NCBI GenBank assembly: GCA_003993805.1
Contig: RSEF01000013.1
Span: 19,767,715 to 19,831,714 of the forward strand
Source: Himantopus leucocephalus
Taxonomy: Eukaryota; Chordata; Aves; Charadriiformes; Recurvirostridae
Length of the DNA stretch: 64,000 nucleotides
Direction: 5' to 3'
Positions within the stretch are counted from its first letter, which is position 1; each line of letters begins with the position of its first letter. The notes under the pieces were generated by a model. It saw only the letters and a program-made list of their open reading frames with translations, had not been told where the DNA came from and did not search any database. The translations under genes were made by a program, and so were the position numbers. Of this stretch, positions 1 through 10,770 are shown in pieces.

Positions 1-3000
1 TGATGGCTACCAGCACCCAGCTAGGGCAGGAGGAAATGGGTTTGAAAAGCATCTGAATGAACCGAGCCTCAAACTCATGCACGAGGACCCCTCGCCCAAC
101 AGCTTACCTGGGCTGCACTGTCACCTCTCTTGCCTGTCAGTGTAGGTAGGAGCATACCAAAGTCACGAAGAGGTGTCACAAGCATTGAACATGAATTCAG
201 TGAGGCAGTCGTTCCCTTGGAGGGTTTATAATCTACATTAAATAGAAGCGTCTTCACCTGGGCATGTTATGGCCACTTGGTCTGGATGCTCAATACAGAA
301 GCACTAGATGGCAGCTTGGGGATTTACAGGAACCTTCCTCTAAACAGAGGAGGGGAAAGGGTGGGCAGTGGCGGTGTACAGGTGTGCGTGCTGATAAACG
401 GAGTGGGTTGCTTCCACAATGATCTGCAGCAATCCTTATCAAAGCTATGAGCATATTTAATCTGATCTCAGAAGCTCATTCAGCCTTTGGTCTCTCGCAG
501 TTGCCAACCCCTAGTACCATCGGTGGAGCCCATCCTATGCAGACCCCTCCAAAATGAGAAAAAAACTGTGCAATAAACAATTCAGCTTTACTGATCAATG
601 CACCCAATGCAACATAAAGCCGTGGGTAAATACGTATCTTAGCTCTGAATAAACACTAAAAACATGATCTTTTTCAGTACGTTGGTGACTGCTTTTGCAG
701 AGCGAGAATTCAGTTACTTAGCAGTAAAGGAAAGCAAAAAATAGTGAGTAGCATTGGGCAGATTTTCTAATAAATTCTGTGCAAGATGTCACAGGAATCT
801 CATCTTTGCAAGAACTTACTGCAAACAAAGGAACTAAGGAGCAGAAGGGGCAATTGGTGTTCACAGCATTGCTCTTGGAGTCATTAGGACCCAACCAAGA
901 GCTTAATTAATTGAAAATCTACTTCCTCACAATTGCATTTTTGATTTAAAGGATGTACTGAAGCCATTGTAAGATTATTCTTACCCTCAATAAAAGCTGT
1001 TCGCAAGCCAAACTGTGTGCCAGCTGCAATATTCCCATCCACATGAAACTCCCTACTATGGAAACAACAAACTACCAAACACATCCTGCTTGTAACAGGG
1101 AAAGGGACCGGAGTTGGAAACCTGCAGGGTTGTAAAAGGATCTCTTGCAAGGCTCTCTTGCCACGAGCACTCCTGAATGCGCCTTTCAGGGTCTCCAACA
1201 AGTACATCCATATCCCTCAGACGCAGCTGGCGGACAGAGGGCCAGGACAAGCGCGCGAGGTTGTCCCATTGGGTCCCCCACTGCAGAGAGCGGCTGGCAG
1301 GGCAGGCAGTGGTGGCTCAGTGTGTGCCTGGGAAGTCGGCGATGAGGTACAGACGCCGGTCAAACCCCACAGTTGGCCAGGCTCAGTGCAGTGCTCCAGA
1401 AAGCCGAGTAACAGTGTCCCTGAGCACACAGGCACTGGAGATGCCATCGCCTCGCTGGGACAGACGCAGGGATAATGCATCGCAAGGAGGAGCGTGCGAT
1501 GGCACCACGGGTCAACATTGCAGCAACAAGCAAAGCCTTTTCGTTGTCACACACCACTACAGCCACTCAATTCAGCTGGCCATTTCCAAATGCATCTTCT
1601 TGCAGAGTTCTGGCTACTGGCAGAGGGTTCCCAAAAGGCCGTTGGTACATTACTGTTAGCAAAGCCTTAAGGGATTTTCCTGCCTCCAGTAGAGTTTATC
1701 ACCTACTCAGAGGCTTTTTGAAGCCCCCAGAACATTCCTGACAGACTTCTTGTGGCTGAAAAAAGTTTCAGAAAGACAGCCTGCGTGCTCACGCGACAGA
1801 TCCGTTGTGCTATACAACAGGTATTTGCAGATTTCCCCAAGAGCTGTAAATCCATACAAGGTCTCCCCTCCGCGCCTTGCCTCAAAGCAGTACTTTGAAG
1901 ACTCTCTGCTCTGCTAGCAACCTATCCAAGCCATTTTTCAAGAGTGCTTTGAACGAACACCAAGCAATAAAAGCTTATTTGCCAAACGGTGTTACCTCTT
2001 TGGTTGCTGGAATTATAAAGTGCTCCGTTGTCATACAAACAAACAGCTTTTACCCCACTCTCCGCAGAGGTACCAGGCTTATTCCAGCCAAAGATTGACC
2101 CCTTTTATTAAAAGCACTTCTTAAAATACCAGCAGCATCTCACTGTGCCGGAGAAGGCGCCGAGGAAGCAAAAGCCAGCCAGCTAATACCCGGGATTTGA
2201 TGATAATCCTGACTTCCTCTCCGGTTCAGTAAAATATTTGCACCCAATCTCCAGGAAGGATTTTCTGACCACGTTATATGTGTAGAATATATCTTACGTT
2301 GATTCTGTTGGGTAAACCATGAAGTCAGGCCTGTCAGTATTTATGGGTGTTGTGGGTATTTCCCCCCACAGTTTAATAGATTTCCACCAGAGCATTCACG
2401 TCATTTCTCAGGTGCCATAAAATACACCTCTATCCTACAAACTGGTGTTTTACAGTGAGTACTGGATATCAGATCAGTAGAAATGGGTATTTTAGTCCAA
2501 CTTGGCAATTTTCAATAAATCACCACCCTCCTATGAATATCACGATACTATTTTGGCATGGGATTTTTATGCTTTAATGTTAGAGTCTACAACAGCTAGT
2601 TGCGTGTACTTGAAATTACATTCAGCTCAACAGCTCTCCATATATAGTTGCAGCCTCTGAGTTCATACTGGGGAAAAAAAATCAGGTAAACGAACATTCC
2701 TTAGCAGCAGCTATCACAATATTTACTGTATCCGTAGGAGAAGCAGGGTATTGCATGAAGAATAAAACACTGGTGCACCCAACTTGTGCACCAACCTTTA
2801 CACAAGGCTCCAGACGAGCTGGGCGTGCTGGAGAGAGGAGGTAGAGTCAAGCAGGACGAAACTGTTACAGAAATACTGGTGAGAAGGCTTTGGCACATCT
2901 TTATCTTAAAGCACAAGCAGTTTGGTTGAAGCCACAGATGTCATGCCCCACACACCCTATGGGATTTCTCCTGGATAAGCCCTTTTCCAGCCCTCAAATA

Positions 3001-3094
3001 CTGTGGGACATCTCTAACTTTCTTTTTCAACTCTTTCATTCCTAAAACTTTGGCACAACCCCTTCGCACACTCTCTGAGCTCTCTCTGCCTCTC
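1..3094. other. Intergenic or intronic DNA, no gene seen
   Basis: No open frame here has a convincing start, length or protein-like composition. The longest (about 160 codons, around 1177-1659) shares its bases with several competing frames in a moderately GC-rich patch, which points to chance. From about 2100 to 2700 the DNA becomes AT-rich without a recognisable repeat. No CR1, LTR, tRNA or tandem array was recognised. Confidence 0.6.
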
Positions 3095-3360
3095 TCATTT
3101 AAGCACCTTGCAAAGCTTTAATTATCAGACTAATTATGTTAAAGCCAAATTCACCCCTTTCTAACCACAATTTTGAAATACACCAAGAGGAAACAATGCT
3201 GTTAATTAAGGTGGGACCCTGACGAATGGAAGAACACATTTACCTACAAGAAGGTAATTAGGACATTCTCCTTCCACTTTCACAATAAAATTTGTGAAAC
3301 AAACACAAGTTTTGCTGCCGGTTATAGACTTCTTCATAAATAAACATGGTTCAGAGATTT
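3095..3360. promoter_or_regulatory. AT-rich block resembling a conserved non-coding element
   Basis: The block is AT-rich, has no simple repeats, and contains several homeodomain-type cores (TAATTA, TTAATTAA, CTAATTA) close together. That texture is common in vertebrate conserved non-coding elements. Conservation itself cannot be seen from one sequence, so the call is inference. Confidence 0.25.
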
Positions 3361-4342
3361 CCAGGTGCAGTTTTATGCATCACCACCTCACAGCGCTTAG
3401 CTGAGCGTCACTGATTGACCGCCTGAGGCCGTGCCCTCTCCCTGCTTTTGCAAGGCCTCCTACAGGAGCACCGTCACTGCTGATGGTGGGAACGGCACGC
3501 CTGNTGCAAAAGGTGAGAAGGCCCCTACTGGGATGCTGTATCCAGCAGCTTCTGCACGTATTTGCAGAAGATTTTTGCCTTTGGTATTGCATCTTCATCT
3601 CCAGTGAGTTCTGACTGATCGAGGCTGGGTTTTCGGAACCCCCCTGAGACACACAATCTGGATTCCCAAGGCAGACCTGGGCCGTTGCCTCAGAGTGCAC
3701 TTTGCCTTTTTGCCCATATCTGCAGCAAATCGGTGGATAAGTGTGTCGTGCTAAGTAAGACTATCAGCGGGACTTACTTTTGATCCAGGACTTTGAGCAA
3801 CTGGTGAACATCAGGTTTTAGGTGGTTTTGACATCCTTGCCTGTGCAAACTTCCCACGGTATTCAGCTTTAATCTGTACGTCGTCTTTTCTCACAGGTAG
3901 CTTAGACCTTCAGGACCCTCATTTCCACCAATGCCAATTGAACTGGGGTTTCTCAGAGAATGTCACCTGCTTTATGTGTGGCTCTTCAAACACTGCTTGT
4001 GTCTGAGGTGCTCTACTGCCCCACAGCAGAGCGCCAGCTACCCTTTAAGGGATGCATCCAAACCAGCCAGGAGGAGACTGCATGAGAAGCAAGGAAAAGA
4101 AATTGACCTTTGGTGCCTCAAGAGGTGACCCTAGCCAGAGACAAACATCTGGACACGTTTCTCTAGTCCCACAGCTCTAAACGTTAAAAGGAAAAAAGTC
4201 TCATGCATGTCTAACAGTTTATCCCACTACTTCCAGCTAAATCCATTTTAAAATGATGCTCCCTTCTTGGCACTTGTCCCCTTCACAGGCGAGTAGCTGA
4301 TTATCGCAGCCACTCTTAGTTGCTGTTTATCCAATTGAAACA
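3361..4342. other. No gene seen; single ambiguous base at 3504
   Basis: Ordinary non-coding sequence. One N at 3504 marks an unresolved or polymorphic base. The minus-strand open frame that spans it (about 106 codons) has no recognisable domain. Confidence 0.6.
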
Positions 4343-4425
4343 TTTTGTTCTTTTAATCTTTCCTTCTAAGTTCTTCAAGGTCCTTAATCATTTCTGTTGT
4401 ACGTCCCTGGCTTCGTTGTAATACA
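4343..4425 (-). mobile_element. Possible ancient CR1/L3-type LINE fragment
   Basis: On the plus strand this stretch resembles the reverse complement of old amniote CR1/L3-type LINE 3' regions. It has a 'tcttttaatctttcctt' block, then 'ccttaatcatttctgttg' and 'ccctgg', in the order known from those elements. It is heavily diverged and its edges are unclear. The related relic at 32490-32625 is better preserved and in the same orientation. The identification rests on remembered family consensus. Confidence 0.4.
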
Positions 4426-5540
4426 CAGCTTGCTGGCATTTTGGTACTCTTGATAACAACACTTGTAAGTTAATAGAGTCATGCCAAGAATGAATCTGCC
4501 CAAATTTACAGGAGCATTTTTAAGAGGCCAAAAACCTGTAATCCCTCTTCAAACGCCACTAGTAAGACTGCACCAAGGCTTTCACATTCGGTTCTCCATA
4601 TCTAAATACTAAAACTTGTAGGGAAATTAATGACTTAATTATCTCCACAGAATTAAAAGATGGATCATTCCCCCCACATCTGGCCAGCAAGACACACTAT
4701 GGGCTCGAGCCAAACTGGCTTTCCTCCATCGCCCTCCGGTCTCTCTGCCCCCACCCGCCCCGGCTGTCTGACGCGCTGCCGCTCCCCAGGCTCAGCCTCT
4801 GCCCCGTGCAGCGGCTCCAGATGAGAAGTTGCCCCTTGGAGAGACCGTACCAGCGAGGAAACCTCGTTCCTCACCAGGCAAAGACTGCACATTAGCTTAT
4901 TTTCTACATACAAGATGTAACACTTGAATAAAGAGAGTATCATTTTATATACCTTCAACTCTTCAACCTCTCTGGTGATCCCTTTGTAAAATTATTTTAC
5001 CTTCACGTGATTTCCAAAGCCGTTCAACAGCTTTGTGCTCCAAGCAGTGAGAAGTGCCCTTAGGGGAAGGCATGTGAATGCCATCGGAAGCATGCGTTGT
5101 TCAATGCTCCTGCACGCTGCTGGCTCAAAAAAACCCAACCCAAAAAACCCAACCCAGGTAAACTCGGAAGAGGAAGAATTCTGAGCTGTCCCAGGTGAAA
5201 ACACAATTGTGCCTTATGGTACCCATTTAGATTCCAGAAAGAACGTGTTTTTCGAGGCGGCACACTGAATCACGCAAGCAGAAAGCAAGCTGCTTGAGGC
5301 TGTCCGTTTCTTCTGGCTGTCAGGGTTTTTCAGTTTTGTTTTATAGTTTCCTTTAGCTCTATAAAATACTTTGACACACTGCTGCAGACCTCTGGCGTGC
5401 TTCCTATTCCATTTTTTTCTGACTAAGTGAGATGCCACTTTGAGAGGCATTGAGGCATCGCCGCTAAATTACACCCACCGTTTGGGCAGACAGGCATGTA
5501 GTGAGTGTACTCCTACTTCCCAGTTCAACCTTTAATTCCG
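4426..5540. other. No gene seen; tiny tandem repeat at 5127-5155
   Basis: Mixed-composition DNA without a convincing frame. A 14-bp unit (a run of six A, CCC, AA, CCC) occurs twice in tandem at 5127-5155. Short minus-strand frames at 4992-5450 overlap this repeat and show no domain. Confidence 0.6.
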
Positions 5541-5866
5541 CTCAGACTTGGGAACGCGCCACCGCCGCCCGCCCCCGCGCTGCCCAGACCCACCGAGCAG
5601 GGAGGTGCGCGCAGCACCCCTGCCCCCGCCCCCGCACACACCTTGGTTAGTTCAGTGGGTTGCTCTCGTTTGCACCTTTCTTTCGACAATTTTGACCGTT
5701 CCATTTTTACAGAGAAGATAACACTATTCCTCACCAGGTTAATTCATTTTGCTGCTCAAAGGGTCACTTGCAGTGAAGTGGAACCCGGTTACCGCACCGT
5801 CCCGGCAGCGCTCCGGGGGGGCGGCAGCCCGGCTGCCTCGGCGGGAGAGCAGAAGGCATCACCCTG
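5541..5866. other. GC-rich, CpG-containing patch
   Basis: GC rises abruptly, with C-rich runs at 5555-5640 and a second CpG cluster near 5790-5850. The intervening 100 bp is not GC-rich, so this is two spikes rather than one classical island. The 120-codon plus-strand frame here is proline/alanine-rich and looks like a by-product of composition. Confidence 0.5.
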
Positions 5867-6690
5867 AAAAAATGCATTTGCTCCTCATTTTGTAGCTTTT
5901 CTTTTTGTACCTTACAATGTATTTTAAGCTACTCTAGCTAAAATTATTTCTGTTGAAGAAATGATTCTGCATTTCTAAAATTTGATAGTTACTGGTTATT
6001 GATAGTTGACTATTGTTCATTAACTATTTCTATTATGGAGCAATTGCTATTTTAATGTTAGACAAAGCAAGACTTGGTGCAGCAAATCAGCAGTTTGATA
6101 GGCCAAGTTAGAGACAGACAAAAAATAAATTAGCACAGTATAACTGGATTCTACTCAACCTAATATTTTATTTCTGTTAGAATAAACACTAAGATTTACC
6201 TGTTGCAAATAAAAATGCTTGGACATGCTTACAGATCTCTGGCATTAAAACATTAAATCCTAACTGGAATTAAGTCAAAAACTGATCTGAAACTTTCTAC
6301 CCTGAAAATCCAAGAACCAGTAAATCAAGACAAACAGATTTGAGTTGATCAAAACATTTACCAAATTAACATTAAAAATCTTTCAAAACCTCAAGCCAGT
6401 TTGTTTTGGCATTTTCAGATGATAATTTTGATTCAGCAAGTTCACAGTTTAATTATTTCCAAATTTTGATCTACTGAAAAAAACGAATAAAATTCTTTCA
6501 AGCTAACCTAAAATTATTTTTTTCAGTGTTGCATAAAAACTTTAAAAAGCAAGAAGTACTTAAAAAAGTATTCATTTTAGCTTAAGAAAAACTCTTATAG
6601 TGGAAGAAACAACAAATTAACAAGAAAGCATTTTAAAAAAATGCTTATAAATGTACTTGCCAAGCATGCATTTGCATGGGGAATCATTTT
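5867..6690. promoter_or_regulatory. Long AT-rich block, conserved-element-like
   Basis: About 800 bp of strongly AT-rich, non-repetitive DNA. It contains homeodomain-type sites and a perfect POU octamer, ATTTGCAT, at 6670-6677. There is no credible reading frame. The enhancer-like role is inferred only from texture and motifs. Confidence 0.3.
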
Positions 6691-8519
6691 ATACAGCTGT
6701 CCCACGGTAACTGTGACGGGCAGCAGAGCAGTACGGCTCTTTTCACTTCACCCTCAAAATAGAGAAAAGGGAACGAAAATGGCTTCAGAAGTCGGCCCTG
6801 CTCCGAGCCCCATTGCACCGCAATTCACTGCGGCTTCATACTGTCCCTGTCTCTGTACGAGGCTTCTGTGACGCAGGCTGTTTAAATAAAGTAATTATGT
6901 TGATTAAAGAACTTCTGGGGCTTTAGTGCTCTTTTACACTTTAATTCTCAGCAATCCTGGTAACGCGCTGTCTGGTCTGTTGATGTCGGCATCACCCCGG
7001 CCCCAGGGAGCTTGCTGGGAAGGACCAGCATCCCCCGCCGGGAGGGACCAGCCCCCCCAGGGCAGAGCCACGCTCCCCAGAGGTCTGGTCTCAGCTGGTA
7101 CCGTTTGCTTTTATGGGTGATTGAGCAATGGAAAGTTTCTGAACCCAACACCCCATTTTTCCCCCCAGGGGCTGAGTGGTGCCCGCTGCACCACATTTTG
7201 GGGGTCAGCCCTCCCTGACCCGAGGAGGAACCTGCGCAGGTTTGTCCTAAGGCTGTGAAGGACTGTTCCACTTTTTGCTCAGCTGAAATCCCACAATGAC
7301 TTCCCCCCCCTCACCCCCCCCGCCCACCTTAATGAAAAAAATTTGTAGAAATAGATGGTGCTACGAGAAGACAGACGGCTGCGAGATGGCCGGCTTCGGA
7401 TGACATCAGTACCGGGGGCGAGAGAGAAGGGTGGAAAATGTATTTTCATGTACTACAGATATTGTTCTTCAGAGACAAATGATACCAGCAAACACAAGCT
7501 TCCTGCCAAGATATAAATATCAAGCTGCTGATACAAGGCTGCTTTTGCTGGTAGCTAGTTCAGCAACTCAGAAACGATGCCAGAGGAGGGTGCAGAATTA
7601 CAGATGTTGCCTTCGATGTCACCCACAGCAAAGGTGCTGAGGGGTCCATTTATTCTCCAGGAATAGCAACATCATTACTAAAAAATTCCATGATGACATT
7701 GAGCTGTTCAAGTTGTACCAGCTTGTTTCTTTTAGAGGTGATATAAGACTTCCTTGGAAACATATTAAATTACGGACATTTTTCAAACCAAAAGAGGCTG
7801 AAGTGACCAACATACTCTGCTAATGCTCTTTTCTCTTTATCTTTTCATTTTGGCAAAATATTTGCTACCTGTCTTCATGCTGACCAGCAAGAGTCACCAT
7901 TTCTAAAATACTGTGCTGAAAGACCTTTTCGCATTAAGGATATCTAAGAAATCCCAGAAGGAATGAATTTGCATGCATTATATTATTAATCAATAAAGCA
8001 GACATGCCAAACACACAGTGAAAAGGAAACGCTTGGAGGAGCTACCCTCTGCCAGTCTGAAGTAAAAGGATAGTTGGCAACTGAGATGCGGACTTTACTG
8101 GAAGAACAGCTTCTGTAGTGCTAATCCAGTCCCAGATATTTAAATGCTTTGATTTTCACAGCCATCAAAAGCCTCAGCAGACAAAAGATGCGTGAGAGGA
8201 TCCATTAGGCAGGGAAATTCAGGCAGCGTTAGAATGACTGAAAAGATGCAAAACAACTAAAGGAGTGGAAAGACCATTTAGCTTATCCTTAGCAAAACAG
8301 GATGGCGTGTGGCTTGTCAGCGTTGGCCCCACGTATTGAATTTAACGCTACGTGTGTATCGCCGGGAGCCTCCTCAACACATTTGTAACTGCGTCGTTTT
8401 AAACGAGCCGCTGGTCCATAAGATACATCGCAGCATCGGGGAACAAAACAGCGTGTGCACGTCTGAAGGGGAACGATTCCCACCATAGGAATAAATTCAC
8501 AGTAGGACTTCTCAGCGCA
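6691..8519. other. No gene seen; C-runs near 7303-7321 and an octamer at 7967
   Basis: Two runs of eight C lie at 7303-7310 and 7314-7321. The stretch near 7930-8010 is AT-rich and has a perfect ATTTGCAT octamer at 7967-7974 followed by homeodomain-type cores. A cysteine-rich 77-codon minus-strand frame (8289-8522) was considered and not called. Confidence 0.55.
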
Positions 8520-8601
8520 CATGGAAGATGGCGTACCCGCGTTGCCTGGCTGTCGGCAGGAGAGCCCAGTCAGCGGCGCTCCGGGTCTGCCCGCTCGGCA
8601 C

Positions 8602-8660
8602 GGGGGGGGTCTGCACGGGGAGGGAGGGGGCCTGGGGGGTGGAGGGGGCTTGGGGGGTGG
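8602..8660 (+). repeat. G-quadruplex-prone G-run cluster with an 18-bp tandem unit
   Basis: Seven G-runs of three to eight bases lie at 8602-8609, 8617-8620, 8622-8624, 8626-8630, 8634-8639, 8644-8648 and 8652-8657. The right half is an 18-bp unit present twice (8625-8642 and 8643-8660) with one C/T difference. Spacing and run length fit a stable intramolecular G-quadruplex on the plus strand. A YY1-type core, AAGATGGCG, sits 70 bp upstream at 8525-8533. Confidence 0.8.
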
Positions 8661-9600
8661 AGGCTTTCCTGTAGGAAAAAGTTATAAACCTCAATAGCTC
8701 CAGGACAGTTAGACGCACGAGTTCCCAGTGTGTATTTAGACACCTGCGCGTGTCTGCGTGCTGTACAGGTGCGCGCACCCGCAGGAAGAGGTAAGAGACG
8801 GGCGAAGCACCGTGTCTCCTTTTGCTGAGAACCAAATGAGCTCAGTCCTCCCCTCACCTCCACGTCAGGACCTGAGCGGATCTGGGATGAGAACACGCAC
8901 TTGCACGCAGCGGGAAGAAAGGCTGTGCTGAATACTCACAACAGAGACAAAACCCGCCTCATATCAAACCAGGCCAGAAAACCAGAGCAGTCCGGGTCTT
9001 CAAGGGAGTCGCAAAGTGCTGAAACCAGCTGAGAGCAGCTGCGCATCACACCGGCAATAGCCGCCGGGTCCGGGGTCCGGCCAGCCACGCTTCACACGGG
9101 GACAGCATTCCCAGAGCTAGCACGTTCATCACCCAACAGCCTTCGTATCCATCATCCCATAATAAAATCCAGCTCATTTCAGAGCTGTTGCAGAACACCA
9201 CCACAACCAAGCGCAGGGCATCGAGGGCATCCCCGGGACCGCGTTTCCGCCTGGGCTGGCGAGGACGCCGGGACAAGTGGGACAGAGATTCACCCAACTG
9301 GAATGAAAAGGGGTTTCAGTGCTTCAGAAAGACAGAGGGGATGAAGTACAGCACGACTTGCCCTCCGACCCGCGCAGACCTCACAGGCCACCCTCTCTTT
9401 TGCAAGATCTTCAGGAATTCGCAGCCATCTCACTCCCCCCTCCCCTCGACGGGGAGGACACCTCTCTGCCTCTGACCCAGCTCCAGTGCTGCCAGGGAGC
9501 CCCGGGCAGGCGCTGCGCTCCGCGCGCCCGCACCGAAGGGCTCCTGCCCCTTCTCTGCCCCGGCCAACTGGCCTTTGGTGGGGTGACTTCAGATGGGTTT
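8661..9600. other. Mixed, partly CpG-rich DNA, no gene
   Basis: CpG-bearing, moderately GC-rich patches lie at about 8740-8900, 9050-9110, 9220-9280 and 9490-9570. Several overlapping frames of 70 to 108 codons on both strands mirror each other, as expected from low stop-codon density rather than from a gene. Confidence 0.55.
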
Positions 9601-10740
9601 GGGGATGTATTATAAATTTTAATTTGCACTGTTTATTTAATGAAACTCATCGAGACTAATCCTCATTTTCTAGCAAGTGTAAAAAAAGTTCCATTTAATT
9701 AAAATTAATGACCTTCACGCCTACGGAAGATTTTCAGGCTCAGAGGATGAGATTTAACACTTTTGTGCAAGATGCGAGTACAAAGGCAACACACAATTAA
9801 ATGAGGAAAAATCTCTGAAAAAGACCATCATTTCTGTTGATAATTTAAACCTTTGCTTGAAGGGAAAAATATAGTCAGTGGAGGGAAAAAATGATGTTTC
9901 CTAATACTGGCTACTCTCTGCAGTCATAAAAAGTGTGTTTGTAGTTTAATTGCTTCCAGTAAGTTTACTGAAATAACGTTAATTGCTTCTTTTTAATTTT
10001 CATTTTTGAGAATTAATATCACAAAGAAAGAGAAAAAATTAGCTATAAGGTCATTAAAAAGGCCTTCTTAAGATGTGGGATTTCAGACACGGCAGATTTT
10101 AGAAACTAATGGCAAAATTAAATTATATTAAATGCTCTGACATAAAACATGAAGACTAAGGAAATGGAGAACTACATTTGGCTGCACATCACTATGATTC
10201 CCTTCACGCAAAGCCTATATTGCGTATTTTTATCTATATGTATAATTTATTAGAGAAATGCCAGTGAAGTCCCCTTTACACTGAACTGCCGAAATTACTT
10301 TCCAAGTTAACGGATACAGATTTTTAAAAAAGAAAGCAGCTTACATTCAGGGGAACGCGCCCTTAACCTGCCGGGACACTGCTCAGAGCTCCTCTCTCAA
10401 TCCCACTCTCACATAAATATTGAGGTGCAGAAATTAACCCTGTCATTCTTTCTGAGAAAATCACCTTGTTTCATTACAACTGTAGGAAGGTATATTTCTA
10501 TTTGTAAACAAGTTATTGTACACTACTTTGCTGTGTTTTTCTGATTTACAGTTGTGTATTTCTAATTAAATAATGCATTTCTGCTTTAGGAAGATGTCTG
10601 TATTTTAAACTGACTGTGCATCACAGTGAAATTATTAAATCCTTTATTTAAATTACTGTGGCAAAGCAGAACATGACAAATTGATGTGTGGGAGTTGAAT
10701 GTTCTTAATTTTCTAATTAGTGCTTCAAAAAAAAAAGAAA
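9601..10740. promoter_or_regulatory. Long AT-rich block, conserved-element-like
   Basis: About 1.1 kb of AT-rich, mostly non-repetitive DNA dense in ATTAA/TTAAT and homeodomain-type cores, with a short less AT-rich interruption near 10340-10400. It ends in an A-rich stretch starting near 10727. No LINE or LTR hallmark was found, so it does not look like transposon decay. Its role is inferred. Confidence 0.3.
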
Positions 10741-10770
10741 AAACAACTGAAAAACCAAAAAAAAAACCCA
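10727..10770. repeat. A-rich low-complexity tract
   Basis: Mostly A with scattered G and C, including runs of ten A. I see no SINE or retrogene body upstream that would make this a retrotransposon tail. Confidence 0.8.

Noticed and set aside
8289..8522. Cysteine-rich 77-codon minus-strand frame
   Set aside because: Suggested a small zinc-binding protein, but cysteine spacing matches no family I know and there is no splice or promoter support.
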